From contig JBBPFI010000007.1 of NCBI GenBank assembly GCA_037974965.1, positions 62,001 through 126,000 of the forward strand: DNA of 64,000 nt. Reading direction: 5' to 3'. Made by a program: the position numbers and the translations under genes. Positions 1-11,735 of the stretch are shown piece by piece. Every line of letters begins with the position of its first letter. The first letter of the stretch is position 1. The notes beneath the pieces are model-generated. The model did no database searches and was not told the DNA's origin. It worked only from the letters and a program-made list of their open reading frames with translations. Source of the DNA: Dacryopinax spathularia. Its lineage: Eukaryota > Basidiomycota > Dacrymycetes > Dacrymycetales > Dacrymycetaceae.

Positions 1-2480
1 AGCAGCTGGCTTGAACGCTATAAGCATCTACGTACACTGGTATGTGCTTTCAACGGCGACTTCATTGGCTTCTAACGCGAGAACAAAACAGGGGATTCGT
101 CAATCCGTCGAATGGGACGATTGACTTCACCGGCGTGCGTGCCCTTTCACCCCTCTTCGATGCCGCCCTTGCTACTGGTCTATGGGTCGTCGTCCGCCCT
201 GGACCATATATCAACGCCGAAACGACCGCGGGGGGGATCCCTCACTGGGTAACGAGCGAGGTTGACGCCCACGTCCGAACAAACGAGACCGGGTGGCAAA
301 ACGCATGGATGCCCTATATCAAGGGAATTATAGAGCAGATCAAGCCGTATCAGATTACGGAAGGAGGTCCCGTGATCGCTGTTCAGGTGGATAATGAGTA
401 TATGCAGGCGGACAGCCCGGGTTGGCCAGGGAAGGCGGAATATATGGCGCAGCTGGTATGATACGCGTTGATTCTGCAAGCTAGGACAGGAGCGTCTGAC
501 CATAGTGTGATACTTGCAGGAGGATGTGTACCGATCCGAGGGCATAGTGCGTTAGTATAATATTCTCTCCTTCGATATGCTGAATGTGTCGCAGGTGGTC
601 CCCCTCACGTCCAATGATGCGTACATGGGTATGTCATCCACCGCACCATCAAACGTACACCCAGACCTGAACCTCGCCTTTCAGGCAACAACTTTGCAAG
701 CGGAACCGGCGCGGTAGACATCTACGGCCTGGACAGTTACCCGCAAGGCGTGCGTCCATCCTATTCCTTTCAATGGCGCTCGAGCAAGCGCTGAGATCCT
801 TCGTGCGCTAGAGCTGCTCCACTCCTGACGTCTGGAACGCGGTTCCTACCAACTACTATGAGTATCATGTCTCTACGACACCCCAAGAACCGTTCTACAT
901 GCCTGAGTATCAGGCTGGGTCTGTAAGTTCCCTTTGGTGGCGAGCCATGAGCCTCATCTCATATGAAACTTCCAAGTGGGATGGATGGGGATCGAACGCG
1001 GGATATGAGAACTGTCGCGTATGTTCTGCCGCGCGGGATGGAAAAACCAGACCGAGACTGAAAAATCTGTCCAGATCTTGACGGATGCCGCTTATGAGCA
1101 AGGTGGGCGTGGCTGAGTCAATACGCAATCTCTTGCTGACTATTGACGCAGTCTTCTACCTAAAGTGGGTCCTTGTATAGGTCTGAAGACGTCCTGCTCA
1201 CTTGGCTAGCTTATGGGCAAGCAATGTCAAGATGGCTAGCTTCTACATGTGTTCGTACTGAAATGCACGCATCTCGATCCAGACTTACGGTTCCTAGTCT
1301 ACGGCGGCACATCATGGGGCTATCTCGCTTTCCCCTCGGTCTACACCTCCTACGACTACGGTGCTGCGATACAGGAAAACCGTATCCTCACACCGAAGTA
1401 CACTGAGCTCAAACTGGAGGGCCTCTTCCTCCGCAGCGTCCCGGATTTCTACAAGACGGACGTGATCGGCGACAGCACCACTTCTGCGGTCAACCTCTCG
1501 TCACCCCTCGTCCTTGGGACGTACTTGCGCAATCCCGACACTGGGTTCGGGGCGTATATTGTGCGGCAGGCGAACTCGTCGTCACTCGAGACGATCGGAT
1601 TTACGCTGCAGGCCAATACGTCGGAAGGAGTCTTGACACTTCCGCAAGATGGATCGAATATCACGCTGACAGGTCGCGCGAGCAAAGTTATTGTGCACGA
1701 CGTTGCATTCGGCTCGTCGAAGCTACTGTACTCTACAGCATCGATTATGTTCGCCGGCAGGATTGGGGAGCGAGACGTCCTGTTTCTCCACGGACCTTCG
1801 ACGGACTCCCACGAAGCAGCATTCACGCTCTCCGGATCTTCGTCGGCCAATGTGAACGTGTCTGGTCCACTCGATATACAGTCGAACCCGATTCTGTATG
1901 GAGACTACTCGAGGATTGACGTCCCGCCCGGAGGCACTGGGTTGAGCTACATCTACGAGACCTCCTCCGCTCTCGTCCTCTTTGCAGACTCCAACACTGC
2001 CGGCACCTTCTGGGCACCGACTATCGCCCTGCCGACAGGATCCCCGTTCCAGAACTATCACCAAATGGGAACGAATGAGACTGTACTTATTGGTGGACCG
2101 TATCTCGTGCGTAATGCGTCCATATCTGGTGACACCCTGGCGCTACGGGGTGACCTCAACGGAACGACCAACCTCACCGTTCTTGCGCCAAGCAACGTCG
2201 CCAAGCTCACCTGGAATGGCGTGGCGGTTGCCCTGAATACGGCGCCGAACGCACCTACCATGACTGGCGTTGTGAGTGCCACGATAACGCCGAATCTGAC
2301 GGCGTCGAGCTTCACGTTACCCACCCTCGACACCTGGAAGTATGCCAACAGCTTGCCAGAGGTGAGTGTACAACTGCTGTTCGTATAGCATGTACTTAGT
2401 GGGGTATGTCAGATATCTGGCGATTATGATGATTCACATTGGGTGACGGCTAACGAGACTACCACGAATATTCCCTATGC

Positions 2481-5272
2481 AGGGGGATGGCTCATGGTCA
2501 TGACCGAACCGATATGACCATGGTTATCCGGTTCAGTTTCGATTCGGTCATGTAACCATAACCATGACCATGACTGAGATTGCTGGAATATAGAAACCGG
2601 TTAGAACTGGTTTTAACTGGTTCAGAACCGGTTACAGTATATGCATCCGTTGTTTACATCCGGAGACAGATTTTGCTCTGCCCCACATTGACAAATATGG
2701 TATATCGAATTGCTGTGACTTTGACCTTGCTACAATGGATCGGACTTCACTCACCCCGGTACCTGCAGATGAGCTAGATGAAGAGGGTGTGTCATACCTA
2801 AGATCATTGACCGGATATTGATACTTGCCCAGATGTGTGTTATATGGGAGCAAACTCCAGTCAGATCACGGGAGAAAGCCAGACTACAACAGCCAGCGTT
2901 CGAACTGCGGAACAGGCAGAGCTCAGTGATCTGTCTGATCTCGACCTTCGACCAGTGAAAAAGCGGACAGGCCGTCGTCGAACAGCAGCTATTCATGGGT
3001 ATTTTGTAGAGCTGGCAGAGGATAAAGAGAGTCGTTGGTGCAAGCTCTGTTGGTGCGCTAATGTCTGCTGTACTCGTCTGATTCTTGCTGATAAGGAACA
3101 GAAAGGCATCTAGCGTGGACCCAAGTCTTCCAGATGATCACAGGAAGCTGAGCCGAAATAGTGGTACAACGACTATGCGTGCACACCTCCGCTCATTTCA
3201 TAAAGCAGCTTGGAACAAGTTCACCCTACGTGAAGGTCACTCAACACCCAGCAGCGAACCATCAACAGGCACTCAATCCACTCTCGATGAACACGTGCAG
3301 CATGTTGAGCGCTATACACCCTCCCGTTTACAACAAGCGTGCCTTCGCGTGATTGCTGCACTCGACCTACCATTCATCACTGTGGAGCGCCCAGAATTTC
3401 AAGAGCTGGTTCGCCTTCTTCGACCAGATGCTGCTTTACATGATCTTCCTGGCCGAAGAGGTCTGACAGCTTTGGCTATGAGCCAGTCAGTCTATGAGAA
3501 AGGGCAGATTCGAGACCGTTTGCACAAGGCTGTTGGGCGGAAGAGCATCACCCTTGACGTATGGAGCGACACTTCGATGCAATCCTACGTTAGTGCCAAA
3601 GCACATTATATTGTCATGTCCAATGAGAAATGGTCCCTGGCAGAGGACCTCATTGGCTTTCGCATTATTCATGGTTCACATACCGGCGAGAATCTCGCTA
3701 AAACCGTCTTCGCCTTCTTCGAAGAAATGGATATCACCGGTCAGATTGGCTGGATAACAACCGATAATGCATCAAACAACGACACAATGCTTTCCACCTT
3801 GGCTCAGCAGTTGAATCAGCATGGTGTCAGCCCTGATCGCTTCAATGCTGAATCCAATCATATTCGGTGCATGGCACACATCTACAATCTTGCGGTCATC
3901 GACATGCTCAAGATACTCGTGCGAAAACCAGCATATGACAATGCGGCAAATGCGACAGAAGCTGAGCTCACAGTTGAAGACCTACGTGATCCAGTTGTGG
4001 CCCTCCGTGGTCTAATTGTTGCGCTACGTTCATCCTCATCACGTCGAGACGCCTTCCAGACCGCACAGGCAATCCATCGAAAGCTTCAGCGCAACCCTGC
4101 AGGCGAGCTTGTGGGTGCATTGGAGCTCATCCTTGACGTTCGAACACGATGGTCAAGCACGTATTTCATGCTCCGACGGGCATTGGACCTCCGCACCTCC
4201 CTTGACTCTGTTCTTCTCTTCCCAGATCATGCCGAGAAGCTTGCAAAGTTTCGAATCACACCAGATGGCTGGAAACGCCTCGAGCAGATTACCGAGATCC
4301 TCAGCATTGCACACCGCGGACAACAAGCACTCTCTGCAGACAGCCACCCTACGCTACACCTGGCCATTCCAGCACTAGAGTACCCAATGGCGGAATGGGA
4401 GAGATTGGAAGAAGGCAAGTATGCAAATGATCCCGACATGCGTGCTGTTCTTCGGGCAGGCATTGACAAGCTCGGCACCTACTATCTCAAAATGGAGAAG
4501 ACGAATGCCTATGGTATTGCAATGATCTTAACACCATACGTCAAGATGAAGTATTTGGATATGTGGTGGTCCGACATGTCGCCCTCAAACCCGGATGTCA
4601 CTCTTGCACAGCAAGCAAGAGGCGCCTTTATCAAAACCTTTGATCGATTTTACATGACAGCAGAAGCGCCAACACCTTTGATTGACACAGCACCCCCGCT
4701 TTGGGGAAATCTTTGGCAATCCACCTCGCTTCCGATACCCGAGTGCTTGCGCTACCTGAAAGAAGAAGCAACCGCACATCCTGAGGCAGGTGGACCAGAT
4801 AGCCTCACATACTGGTATACACGACAGACAACCTATCCTGCTTTATCACGTATGGCAGCGGACTATCTTGCCATCCAGGGCTCAGCAACAGCCGTGGAGC
4901 GTGTGTGGAGTAGCGCAGCTAACACAGATACTCGAAACCGGAACCGCCTTTCTTCAAGCCGCTTCGAAGCGCTACAATTTCTCAAAGCAGCATATCGCCA
5001 GGAGCGTCCAAGCCTCTTGAGGCCAAAGGAGCTCCGCAAACTTCGACTGCAGCAGATTGATGAGGAGATTTGGCGGGAGGATGTTGAAGCAGATAATGCT
5101 GAGATGCTGTTTGACGATGTCTAGGATGTCATATCATTGATTAACCGGTTCTAACCGGTTCTGAACCAGTCATTGACCATAACTTGACCATAACTTGACC
5201 ATGACCGATAGAAGCGAGAAAGTGAGAACCAGTGATGACCTGACCGAATCATAACCGACCGAATCCATCCCT
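2481..5272 (+). mobile_element. hAT-family DNA transposon, apparently full length
   Basis: The 2,792-bp element lies in an exon of GH35 copy 1. It is flanked by 8-bp direct repeats, CCCTATGC at 2,473-2,480 and ACCTATGC at 5,273-5,280 (7 of 8 match), the duplication size expected for hAT. The ends are short imperfect inverted repeats, AGGGGGATGG on the left and AGGGATGG on the right when reverse-complemented. Subterminal zones carry clustered AACCGGTT-like motifs (about 2,594-2,636 and 5,142-5,170) and repeated CATGACCATAACC-like motifs, plausible transposase-binding sites. The open transposase gene and near-perfect target duplication point to a fairly recent insertion. Confidence 0.9.
2844..5124 (+). 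CDS. hAT transposase with BED zinc finger
   Basis: This is the transposase of the surrounding hAT element, about 745 residues from two exons (intron about 3,053-3,095). The start is the first in-frame ATG. The join rebuilds a BED finger: WCKLC from exon 1, then TTTMRAHLRSFHK from exon 2, giving the C-C-H-H ligands. The RNase H-like core follows, with TLDVWSD near 3,553, WITTDNASNN near 3,752 (second catalytic Asp) and HIRCMAHIYNLAV near 3,859. The C-terminal hAT dimerisation region reads YPALSRMAADYLAIQGSA and then ERVWSSA near 4,828-4,918. The reading frame is open throughout, so the protein may still be active. Confidence 0.9.
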
Positions 5273-7549
5273 ACCTATGCTCCTTCTGGTATTTGCCTCC
5301 ATGTTTTGGTATGGAGATCATCACTAACTCCATATCGAAGGTAATGGTCCAATTCTGTATGGTTGCGACTACGGATTGTACGTAAATAGGGTTGGATTCC
5401 AGCCCTATTGGGTTTTTGTGCCTTATTGAGACTTGCGTAGCTGCGAAGGAGCCGTCCTCTGGCGCGGCCACTTTCAAGGCACGGGGAACGAAACGGGCCT
5501 CGAGCTCTACATCAACGGCGGTCAATTCTTCGCCGCTTCCATCTGGCTCAACTCCATATTCCTCGGCACGACATTCGGCAATGCTTCAGAAGAGACGAAC
5601 ACGCTTTTCGAGTTTAGCGGGACAGGCCTGATCTCGGCCGGGGAGGACAACGTCGTCACCGTTGTGCAGGATAATATGGGTTTGGACGAGAGCACCGATA
5701 GTATGCTATTCCTTATCCGCGGTCCTTGATTGCTGACAGTGATCGTAGCCGATACCGATACTGTCAAGTCCCCGCGCGGTATCCGAGGGTACAGCATCCA
5801 AGGAGGGAACAACTTCACAATCTGGAAAGTGCAAGGCAAGGTCGGCGGGTACACCAAGTACGTCCGTGCCCACCCCTCCTCCCCAGCTCGACCCAGCCTC
5901 ATCTGACGCACACTCCAAAGTTTCCCCGACAAAACCCGCGGGATATTCAACGAAGGCGGCTTCTATGCCGAACGCTCCGGCTGGCATCTCCCAGGGTTCG
6001 ACGACACAACCTGGGAAAACCGATCTCTCTCTACTGGTCTTCCAGGCCCAGGGGTGGGGATGTTCAGGACTACGTTTGAGCTTGATATTCCCTCGGAAGG
6101 AGTGGACGTGCCGATTTCTCTGGATTTTGAGAGGACGGAGGGAGCGTATAGGGCGCTGCTGTTTGTTAATGGCTGGCAGGTAGGGAGGAGGATCGCTAAT
6201 CTCGGGTAAGATCCCTCTTCTCCTAGCACCTCCGAAAACAGTGCTTATGCCTGTCTCTCCGAAGACCACAATACAGCTTCCCAGTGCATCAAGGGATCTT
6301 GGACTACTCCGGCCCAAAGTACATCTATTCCTCCATGTCGTCTATTTGGGCATAGCGCTGATTCTCGCGCAGCACGGTAGCTGTCCTCCTTTGGGCTATG
6401 GGGGAGACGGGTGCGAACGCTACGTTGAGCTTGAGTGTTAGTGGGATGTTTGAGGGAGGGGTTGGACCTAAGTATTTCGGTCAATAACCCTGGTTGGAGC
6501 TCGAGAGGGCAGCAGATCTGATCAAGGAGCGGAGTACCGTTCAAAAATGTCGCACAGGTAGCTCAGTAGTGCCATAGGTTTATCGGTACATAACATCTTC
6601 CTTTGCCAGCATAAACGTAAGAATTAGGCGGCATGCCGAGACTTGGCAATGCTTGGCCCAGGGATGATCCTTGGCCAGACCTCGTCTTTACCGTGCTACC
6701 AAGGCGAAAATTAGGCTGTGCATCACAATGGATCGTCAATTTGTCCCTAGAATGCAGAATAGCGCTAATTTCGCACCAAGCCCTACCATCTCGGAACGAT
6801 CGACTGAGCCTCCTTCAGCGCGTTTTAGCAGACCGACGCACCGCGACGTGCCAATGCCCGAACCCCGTTACGTATCTCTGCCTGCCACGACTTGAAACCG
6901 GCAGCACGACATCCGGCCCAACCGCTCTGGACACAAGAGTTCTGCCGATGCCGAGGACTAATCTTGGATAATCAGAGTGAATAACACAGGACTAAGGTTT
7001 TTTCGTTATTGGCCGCGCCGTTGGAAGGTTCGAAAAGCCAAATATAGACGAGATGTTGCCGAATTTAGCGATTTGCTTGAAATTGCTGGCACCGACCTGG
7101 CGCGGCTTTCATAATATATTCGAATGGTCCATGGTCAAGAACAGTCAGATCATAGTGACACATAGCGCGGTAGAACGTCAGTCAGAAAGAGAAGACCACC
7201 GTTAGAAAGACACGAGATGAATATCATTTGAGCACATAAAGAGCCAGCCAGGTTGATCATCGTCCGAGGAGGAATGAAATGCGCCCTAACAACTCGTGCC
7301 GTGCCGGTCGCGCTCGGCATCCCCAAGAAGCCACTCTCCGCATGGCGCCACGCTCAAAACCCGAGGACTTCCGTGTTTCGTGACAAGTGCTATGCACTAT
7401 GCACTGCATAGTGCAGAGTGCATAGTTTTTGCTTCCATTTGCTTCCGCTTCCGCGGCGCGATTGGACCCTGACCCTCTGTAATAAGTAATAAATACTAAT
7501 AAAATACAACAAAAATGTAACAATATATATATAGGATACCGTTTAAAAC

Positions 7550-7617
7550 CTACCGACCTAACCCTAACCCTATCGCTACCGACCTAACCCTAACCCTAAC
7601 ATCCCTAACCCTAACCT
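7550..7617 (+). repeat. Interstitial telomere-like repeat (CCCTAA)n
   Basis: Several runs of CCCTAACCCTAA lie within about 68 bp. Two of them sit in a longer direct repeat that begins TACCGACCTAACCCTAACCC. The unit is the complement of TTAGGG, the telomere repeat of many basidiomycetes. Genes continue on both sides, so this is internal and not a chromosome end. It could be a relic of break repair with telomerase, or of a subtelomeric fusion. Confidence 0.8.
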
Positions 7618-7665
7618 CGGGCATAGTTTGCTATTTTTGGGCAAAGTAGGGCCGGAAATAGAAGG

Positions 7666-7700
7666 ACAGAGTTAGCGGCATAGCCGCTAACTCTGTTTTT
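7666..7700 (+). other. Perfect 14-bp stem hairpin followed by a T run
   Basis: ACAGAGTTAGCGGC at 7,666-7,679 is the exact reverse complement of GCCGCTAACTCTGT at 7,683-7,696. The loop is 3 nt, and the run of T extends through 7,700. The shape resembles an intrinsic or Pol III stop signal or a small foldback remnant, but no transcript that would use it can be identified nearby. Confidence 0.5.
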
Positions 7701-8283
7701 GTCAATTTTGCTCCGATTAATTTTCCGAAAATTTTGCATTGATTCTGTGCAGTATGGCATGCATTCACAGGTTTTTATTTTCTTTTAATGGCTTGAATAA
7801 TGCTATAATTGCATGAAATATGTGTTTTGAAAAGGAAGCATTTTTTGCGGCTGTGCGAAATTTGAACCCTAGCGGCTGTGCCAGGGTCCTATGCACTATG
7901 CGCGGCACGCGCATAGCGACTGTCACGGAACCTGGATGTAGTGGAAAACCCTGAGATTCCCTTATTACGATCGACGCGTTCCCTCCGTTCGCGTCTGTCA
8001 GATTCCTGTGACTTCTGAAGGCGGTGCTCCGAGTTTCGCGCGTCGCCGAGCGTTGCAGTCCCGCGACATCCATCGACAGACGACGGCGACGGTACTGCGC
8101 AGCGAGTCTGGGCAAATAATCTCTTCCTTCCCTCTTCCTTCTTCTCTTCATTGCCTTGACAAACAGAAAAAAAGAGCGGGACATCGCAGTGCGACACCCA
8201 CCACTTACTTACTCTCAAACCGCAACAACCGGCTTTGAGCTCCACACTACCTGATCGCAAATTAGCGCGGAGAGACGGTTACG

Positions 8284-10245
8284 ATGTCGAACCCACCACG
8301 GAGACCGCCGTTCCAGCAGATCGATTCCTATGGGTATAGGGACGATGATGGGCCTTCACAGGGAGCTCAACCTGGTGAGCCTTCCTCATAAGCCTGCGAA
8401 AGAGTACGACGCACTAATCCGTCGGAACAGGACAGTACTATAACCCGCAACACAACGTACGTCCCTACCATTTCATTCCCAGCCAGCAGACATCTGACGA
8501 GCAGAGCAGCAACCCCTGTCCGGCACAGGCCCTTCTTCCTACTCCCTCGCCTCCAACTCCAACCCCAACCCATTCTCCTCCCAGCCCTACCTGCCCGGCG
8601 CAGGCATGGGCGAGTCGAGCGAAGTCCTCCCCCTCCAAGCCACTTCCCGTCCGTACCAACAGCAGCAGCCAGACCGGTCCCCGTTCGCGGACCCGAACGC
8701 ATCGTCTGGCGACCTCGTACCGCAATTCGACTCGAACGTGCATCTGCCGCTGCAGCATGGGAGGGGGACGGACGTAGCGACGGGGATGTATGGAGATCGT
8801 TATGGCAGCTTTGTGGACCTCGACGCGGCCCGTCAGGCTGGCGCCGGAGGCACTGGAGGGATGGGCGGCGGGGTGGGCGGAGGAGGCAGAGGGTACGGCG
8901 GCGCGAATACGGGCGGGCAAAGTGAATGGCTCGAGAAACAGCAGACTGGGAGCAAGAGGAACAAGACCCTCCTCATTGTCGGGATCGTCGTTTTCGTCGG
9001 CGCTGTGATCGCGGCTATCGTCGCTGGGGTGGTGATCTCGAAACGCAATTCCTCCAGCTCCTCATCTTCCAGCTCTTCTGGCAGCTCTTCCGGCTCAGGC
9101 TCGGCCGGTACAGGTGCACTGGCTGGGTCGGCGGGCGTGGTTCAGCTTACGGATCCGAACGACCCAAGCACGTACATCAAAGACCCCCGCCTGAAGAACT
9201 CCTTCTACGGGTTCGCATATACGCCCCTTAACGTGCAGCTCCCGTGGTGCGGGGCCGTCCAGGCGAACGTTACGGAGGACGTTATCCTCCTCAGTCAGCT
9301 GACGACGCGGATACGACTGTATGGCGCGGACTGTAATCAGAGCGCGTTGGTGCTGGAGGGGATTCAGCAGAGTAAGGTCGACTTGGGGGTTTATCTCGCT
9401 ATCTGTACGTCTTGCTCTTTCCCTCCCTTTCTCTGCTGTGCTGTGCTTTGTTGGGCCGGAGTGAGGATGCTGATGCGCGTGGGATAGATGTGACGGACAA
9501 TACGACGAGCTATACGGAGCAGAAGGCGAAGGTGCTCGATGCGATCCAGACGTACGGGACTGACCACGTCCTCGGCGTATCAGTAGGGAACGGTAGGTCG
9601 CGCATACATCTTGCTAAACCCTCATCCGAATGACCATTATGCGCAGAGTTCATCCTTAACAACCTGACCGCCCTGAACCTGAACGACCCCAACTCCACCG
9701 CCGGGATCGCAGCAGCCGACTACCTGATCTCACTGATGAAAGACACGCGCGACTCGCTGAACGCTCTGGGGCTGAGCAAGACCATCCCCGTTGGCACAGC
9801 TGACGCAGGCTCGATGTTCACGCCCCACCTGCTCGCAGGCGCAGACTACGGGATGGCGAACGTCCACCCCTGGTTCGGGAACGTCGCGATCGACCAAGCC
9901 GCCGACTGGACATACAACTTCTTCGAAGAGTTCGACGTTGCGCCCTCTCTCGCCGTCTCGAACAAACCGCCCATGTCGATCGCCGAGACGGGCTGGCCGA
10001 CCGCGTCGAGCGACGCGAAAGACGCGACGGACGGGCCGTCCGCGGCGAGTGTGCAGAATTTGCAGGTGTTTATGGACGACTTTGTGTGTGCGAGCAATAC
10101 GAATGGGACGGCGTACTTCTTCTTTGAGTACTTTGATGAGCCGTGGAAGGACGCGGAGTTTGGAGGGGTGGAGGGATGGTGGGGGGTGTTTACGAGCAAT
10201 AAGCAGCTGAAGAACTTGACGATTCCGGATTGTGCGCATTCGTGA
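8284..10245 (+). CDS. Membrane-anchored GH17 glucan 1,3-beta-glucosidase
   Basis: This GH17 enzyme cleaves or remodels cell-wall beta-1,3-glucan and resembles the btgC type. Five exons are inferred: 8,284-8,374, 8,431-8,456, 8,507-9,404, 9,487-9,592 and 9,647-10,245. The N-terminal about 175 residues form a Pro/Ser/Gly-rich cytosolic tail. One membrane helix follows near 8,968-9,045 (LLIVGIVVFVGAVIAAIVAG), then a Ser-rich stalk, so it is a type II membrane protein with an outside catalytic domain. FYGFAYTPLNVQ opens the barrel. The acid/base Glu is in VGNE (codon spans the exon 4/5 join) and the nucleophile in IAETGWPT near 9,979. The start is the first ATG, and the frame is kept across all joins. 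The family is clear; the exact substrate is not. Confidence 0.92.
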
Positions 10246-10612
10246 GTGGACGTCTCTCTGCTCGGGTTCTGGGGGGTGAGAGTGGGAATCGGGGAGTGGG
10301 GAGCATGAGATATCTGAGGGCGGGAGAGCGGTTGTATGATACTTTTGGCTTGATGCTGCATAGTTAGTCACGGACTTGCATATGGACTATATATCAAAAT
10401 CTCCCGGATATATGCTGCCATAGTCTGCCACAGGACGTCTTCCCATCCCTCGTCCGTTCACTGATAACCACAGAGACATCGATGCGAGGCAAGTCTCACG
10501 AGGGTATTCGGGAATAGCATTACATTCAACACATCACCACATCATCACCGGCATCACCAGCATCAACGAGCACAACAGACCACACGAGGTGGAGATGTCC
10601 TCCGTCGACGGC

Positions 10613-11118
10613 TCAATGGCTCATCGTCGTATCCTCCCCCTGCGAAGCAGTCTTCTCGATCTCCGCCCTACCAACAAATCAGCACGCCCCTTCTCACATC
10701 ATGCCGCAAAGAGAGCGACGTACCTCAAAAGCTTTGAGAAGTCGTCGTCGACATCATCGTCGTCCCAGTTCTCTTCCCACAGACTGTCAGCTACGCGCTG
10801 GTCGGCCGCGGGGTTCGAGGAAGGGTCGGTCTTGAGGTATGACAGGTCCGTTTCGCCGTCGTCCCAGTCTACACGTCGCACGATAGTAGTCAGTACCGAT
10901 GTTAGCTGGGAAAGAAAGGGAAGGGATGGCAGGGATGGGATAAGATGGAATGGGGCAGGAAGGGAGGTGGGAGGAGAAGGCGCACCTTGCGTCTCGAACT
11001 CTTCGAACTCGTCGTCTTCTTCTAAAGCGCCGAGCTGGGGTAAAGGCTCTTTCTTCTCTTCTGTTGGCTTGTCGGCCGGTGCTGTCGAGTTGGTCGTCTC
11101 GGTGGGTTTTGAGGACAT
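10613..11118 (-). CDS. SEM1: 26S proteasome lid subunit Sem1/Dss1
   Basis: This small acidic protein of about 110 residues is encoded by three exons. Dss1 tethers proteasome lid subunits and also joins the TREX-2 mRNA export complex and BRCA2-type repair factors. The family signature is plain: LEEDDEFEEFETQ at the end of exon 1 (near 10,985-11,030), W-D-DGET at the start of exon 2, then SLWEENWDDDDVDDDFSKLL. Exon 3 supplies RAEIEKTASQGEDTTMSH and the stop, matching the usual C-terminal helix. The usual protein has 70-100 residues, so this one is slightly long at the N-terminus. It is transcribed divergently from the sirtuin gene, with about 600 bp between them. Confidence 0.92.
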
Positions 11119-11735
11119 GATTAGACTGAGGCTGGTATATGCGTGCCTTGCGAGAAAGTAGTCTACTCAAGTTCGGAGAGCGGCGAGGATGTAAGGGCAA
11201 AGTGCAGCGACGCGTCAGGCTCTCTTCGAGTGGCGAGGGCGTTCTCCGGCAGGGCGAGTTGGCCGAGTGTGGCTGTGCTAAGAAGTCTCGGGGGCAGACC
11301 TTACTCAGGGTCATCATCCATCGATGGGTCGACAGTGAGGCGCACACTGACTGACCTGGCAAGGGCGAGGCGCTGAGGCACGGCACCACCATCCTCACAC
11401 CTCGCGCACGGGCCAGCGCTCAACCACATCCTACCGCACCGTGTCGTCAACCTCAGCATCGACAAGGACAACGACGACGACGAGTGAGGCTGTTCCCCCC
11501 TCTGTGCGGGTTTCTGCTGGCCTTGGACTGTTTGTGGCCATTGATAGTGCTCATCGCTTGACTGGACTAGACTTGTGGCAATCATCTACATCCACGGTTG
11601 ACAAGACATCAAATGCTCCCACGCTCATCAGTTACCTCTACCTGCACTCTTCTCTAATTTGCATTTTCTCTTCTCTTTCTGTCTGCTTTCCGCATATTGC
11701 ATCTGGAGTGGCCATCGAGCGATCTGGCTCCCAAC

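Larger units (their letters stand above)
2..6521 (+). pseudogene. GH35 beta-galactosidase, copy 1, split by a hAT transposon
   Basis: This is a multi-exon glycoside hydrolase family 35 gene whose 5' end lies before the window. It would release terminal beta-galactose from wall or plant polysaccharides outside the cell. The first bases read AAGLNAISIYVHW, matching copy 2 on the other strand (19,211-23,359). Visible motifs are [13 protein letters not shown] near 366-400 (the acid/base Glu of NEY is kept), PFYMPEYQAGS near 892-920 (likely nucleophile Glu), and GGTSWGY...YTSYDYGAA near 1,303-1,365. A 2.8-kb hAT element interrupts an exon after NIPYA at 2,480; coding similarity resumes at 5,281 with [13 protein letters not shown] and continues to about 6,521. 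Apart from the transposon most exons stay open, but near 6,470 an extra base seems to shift the frame before NNPGWSSRGQQI. It is almost certainly non-functional unless the transposon excises. Confidence 0.85.
6522..8283. other. Gene-free stretch between GH35 copy 1 and GH17
   Basis: No convincing gene is seen in about 1.76 kb. It holds an interstitial telomere-like tract (7,550-7,617), a perfect hairpin (7,666-7,696), a run of TGCACTATGC-like small palindromes near 7,388-7,424 and again near 7,890, and an AT-rich dinucleotide run near 7,523. The last 200 bp are rich in CT tracts (about 8,117-8,160), as is usual for basidiomycete promoters, and probably serve the GH17 gene. Confidence 0.6.

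Noticed and set aside
6633-6971. Possible gene in the gap after GH35 copy 1
   Set aside because: The open frames are short, overlap in two phases, lack recognisable motifs and have no splice signals that extend them.
7000-7100. tRNA-like GGTTCGAA string near 7,027
   Set aside because: No acceptor stem, D arm or anticodon arm could be folded around it.
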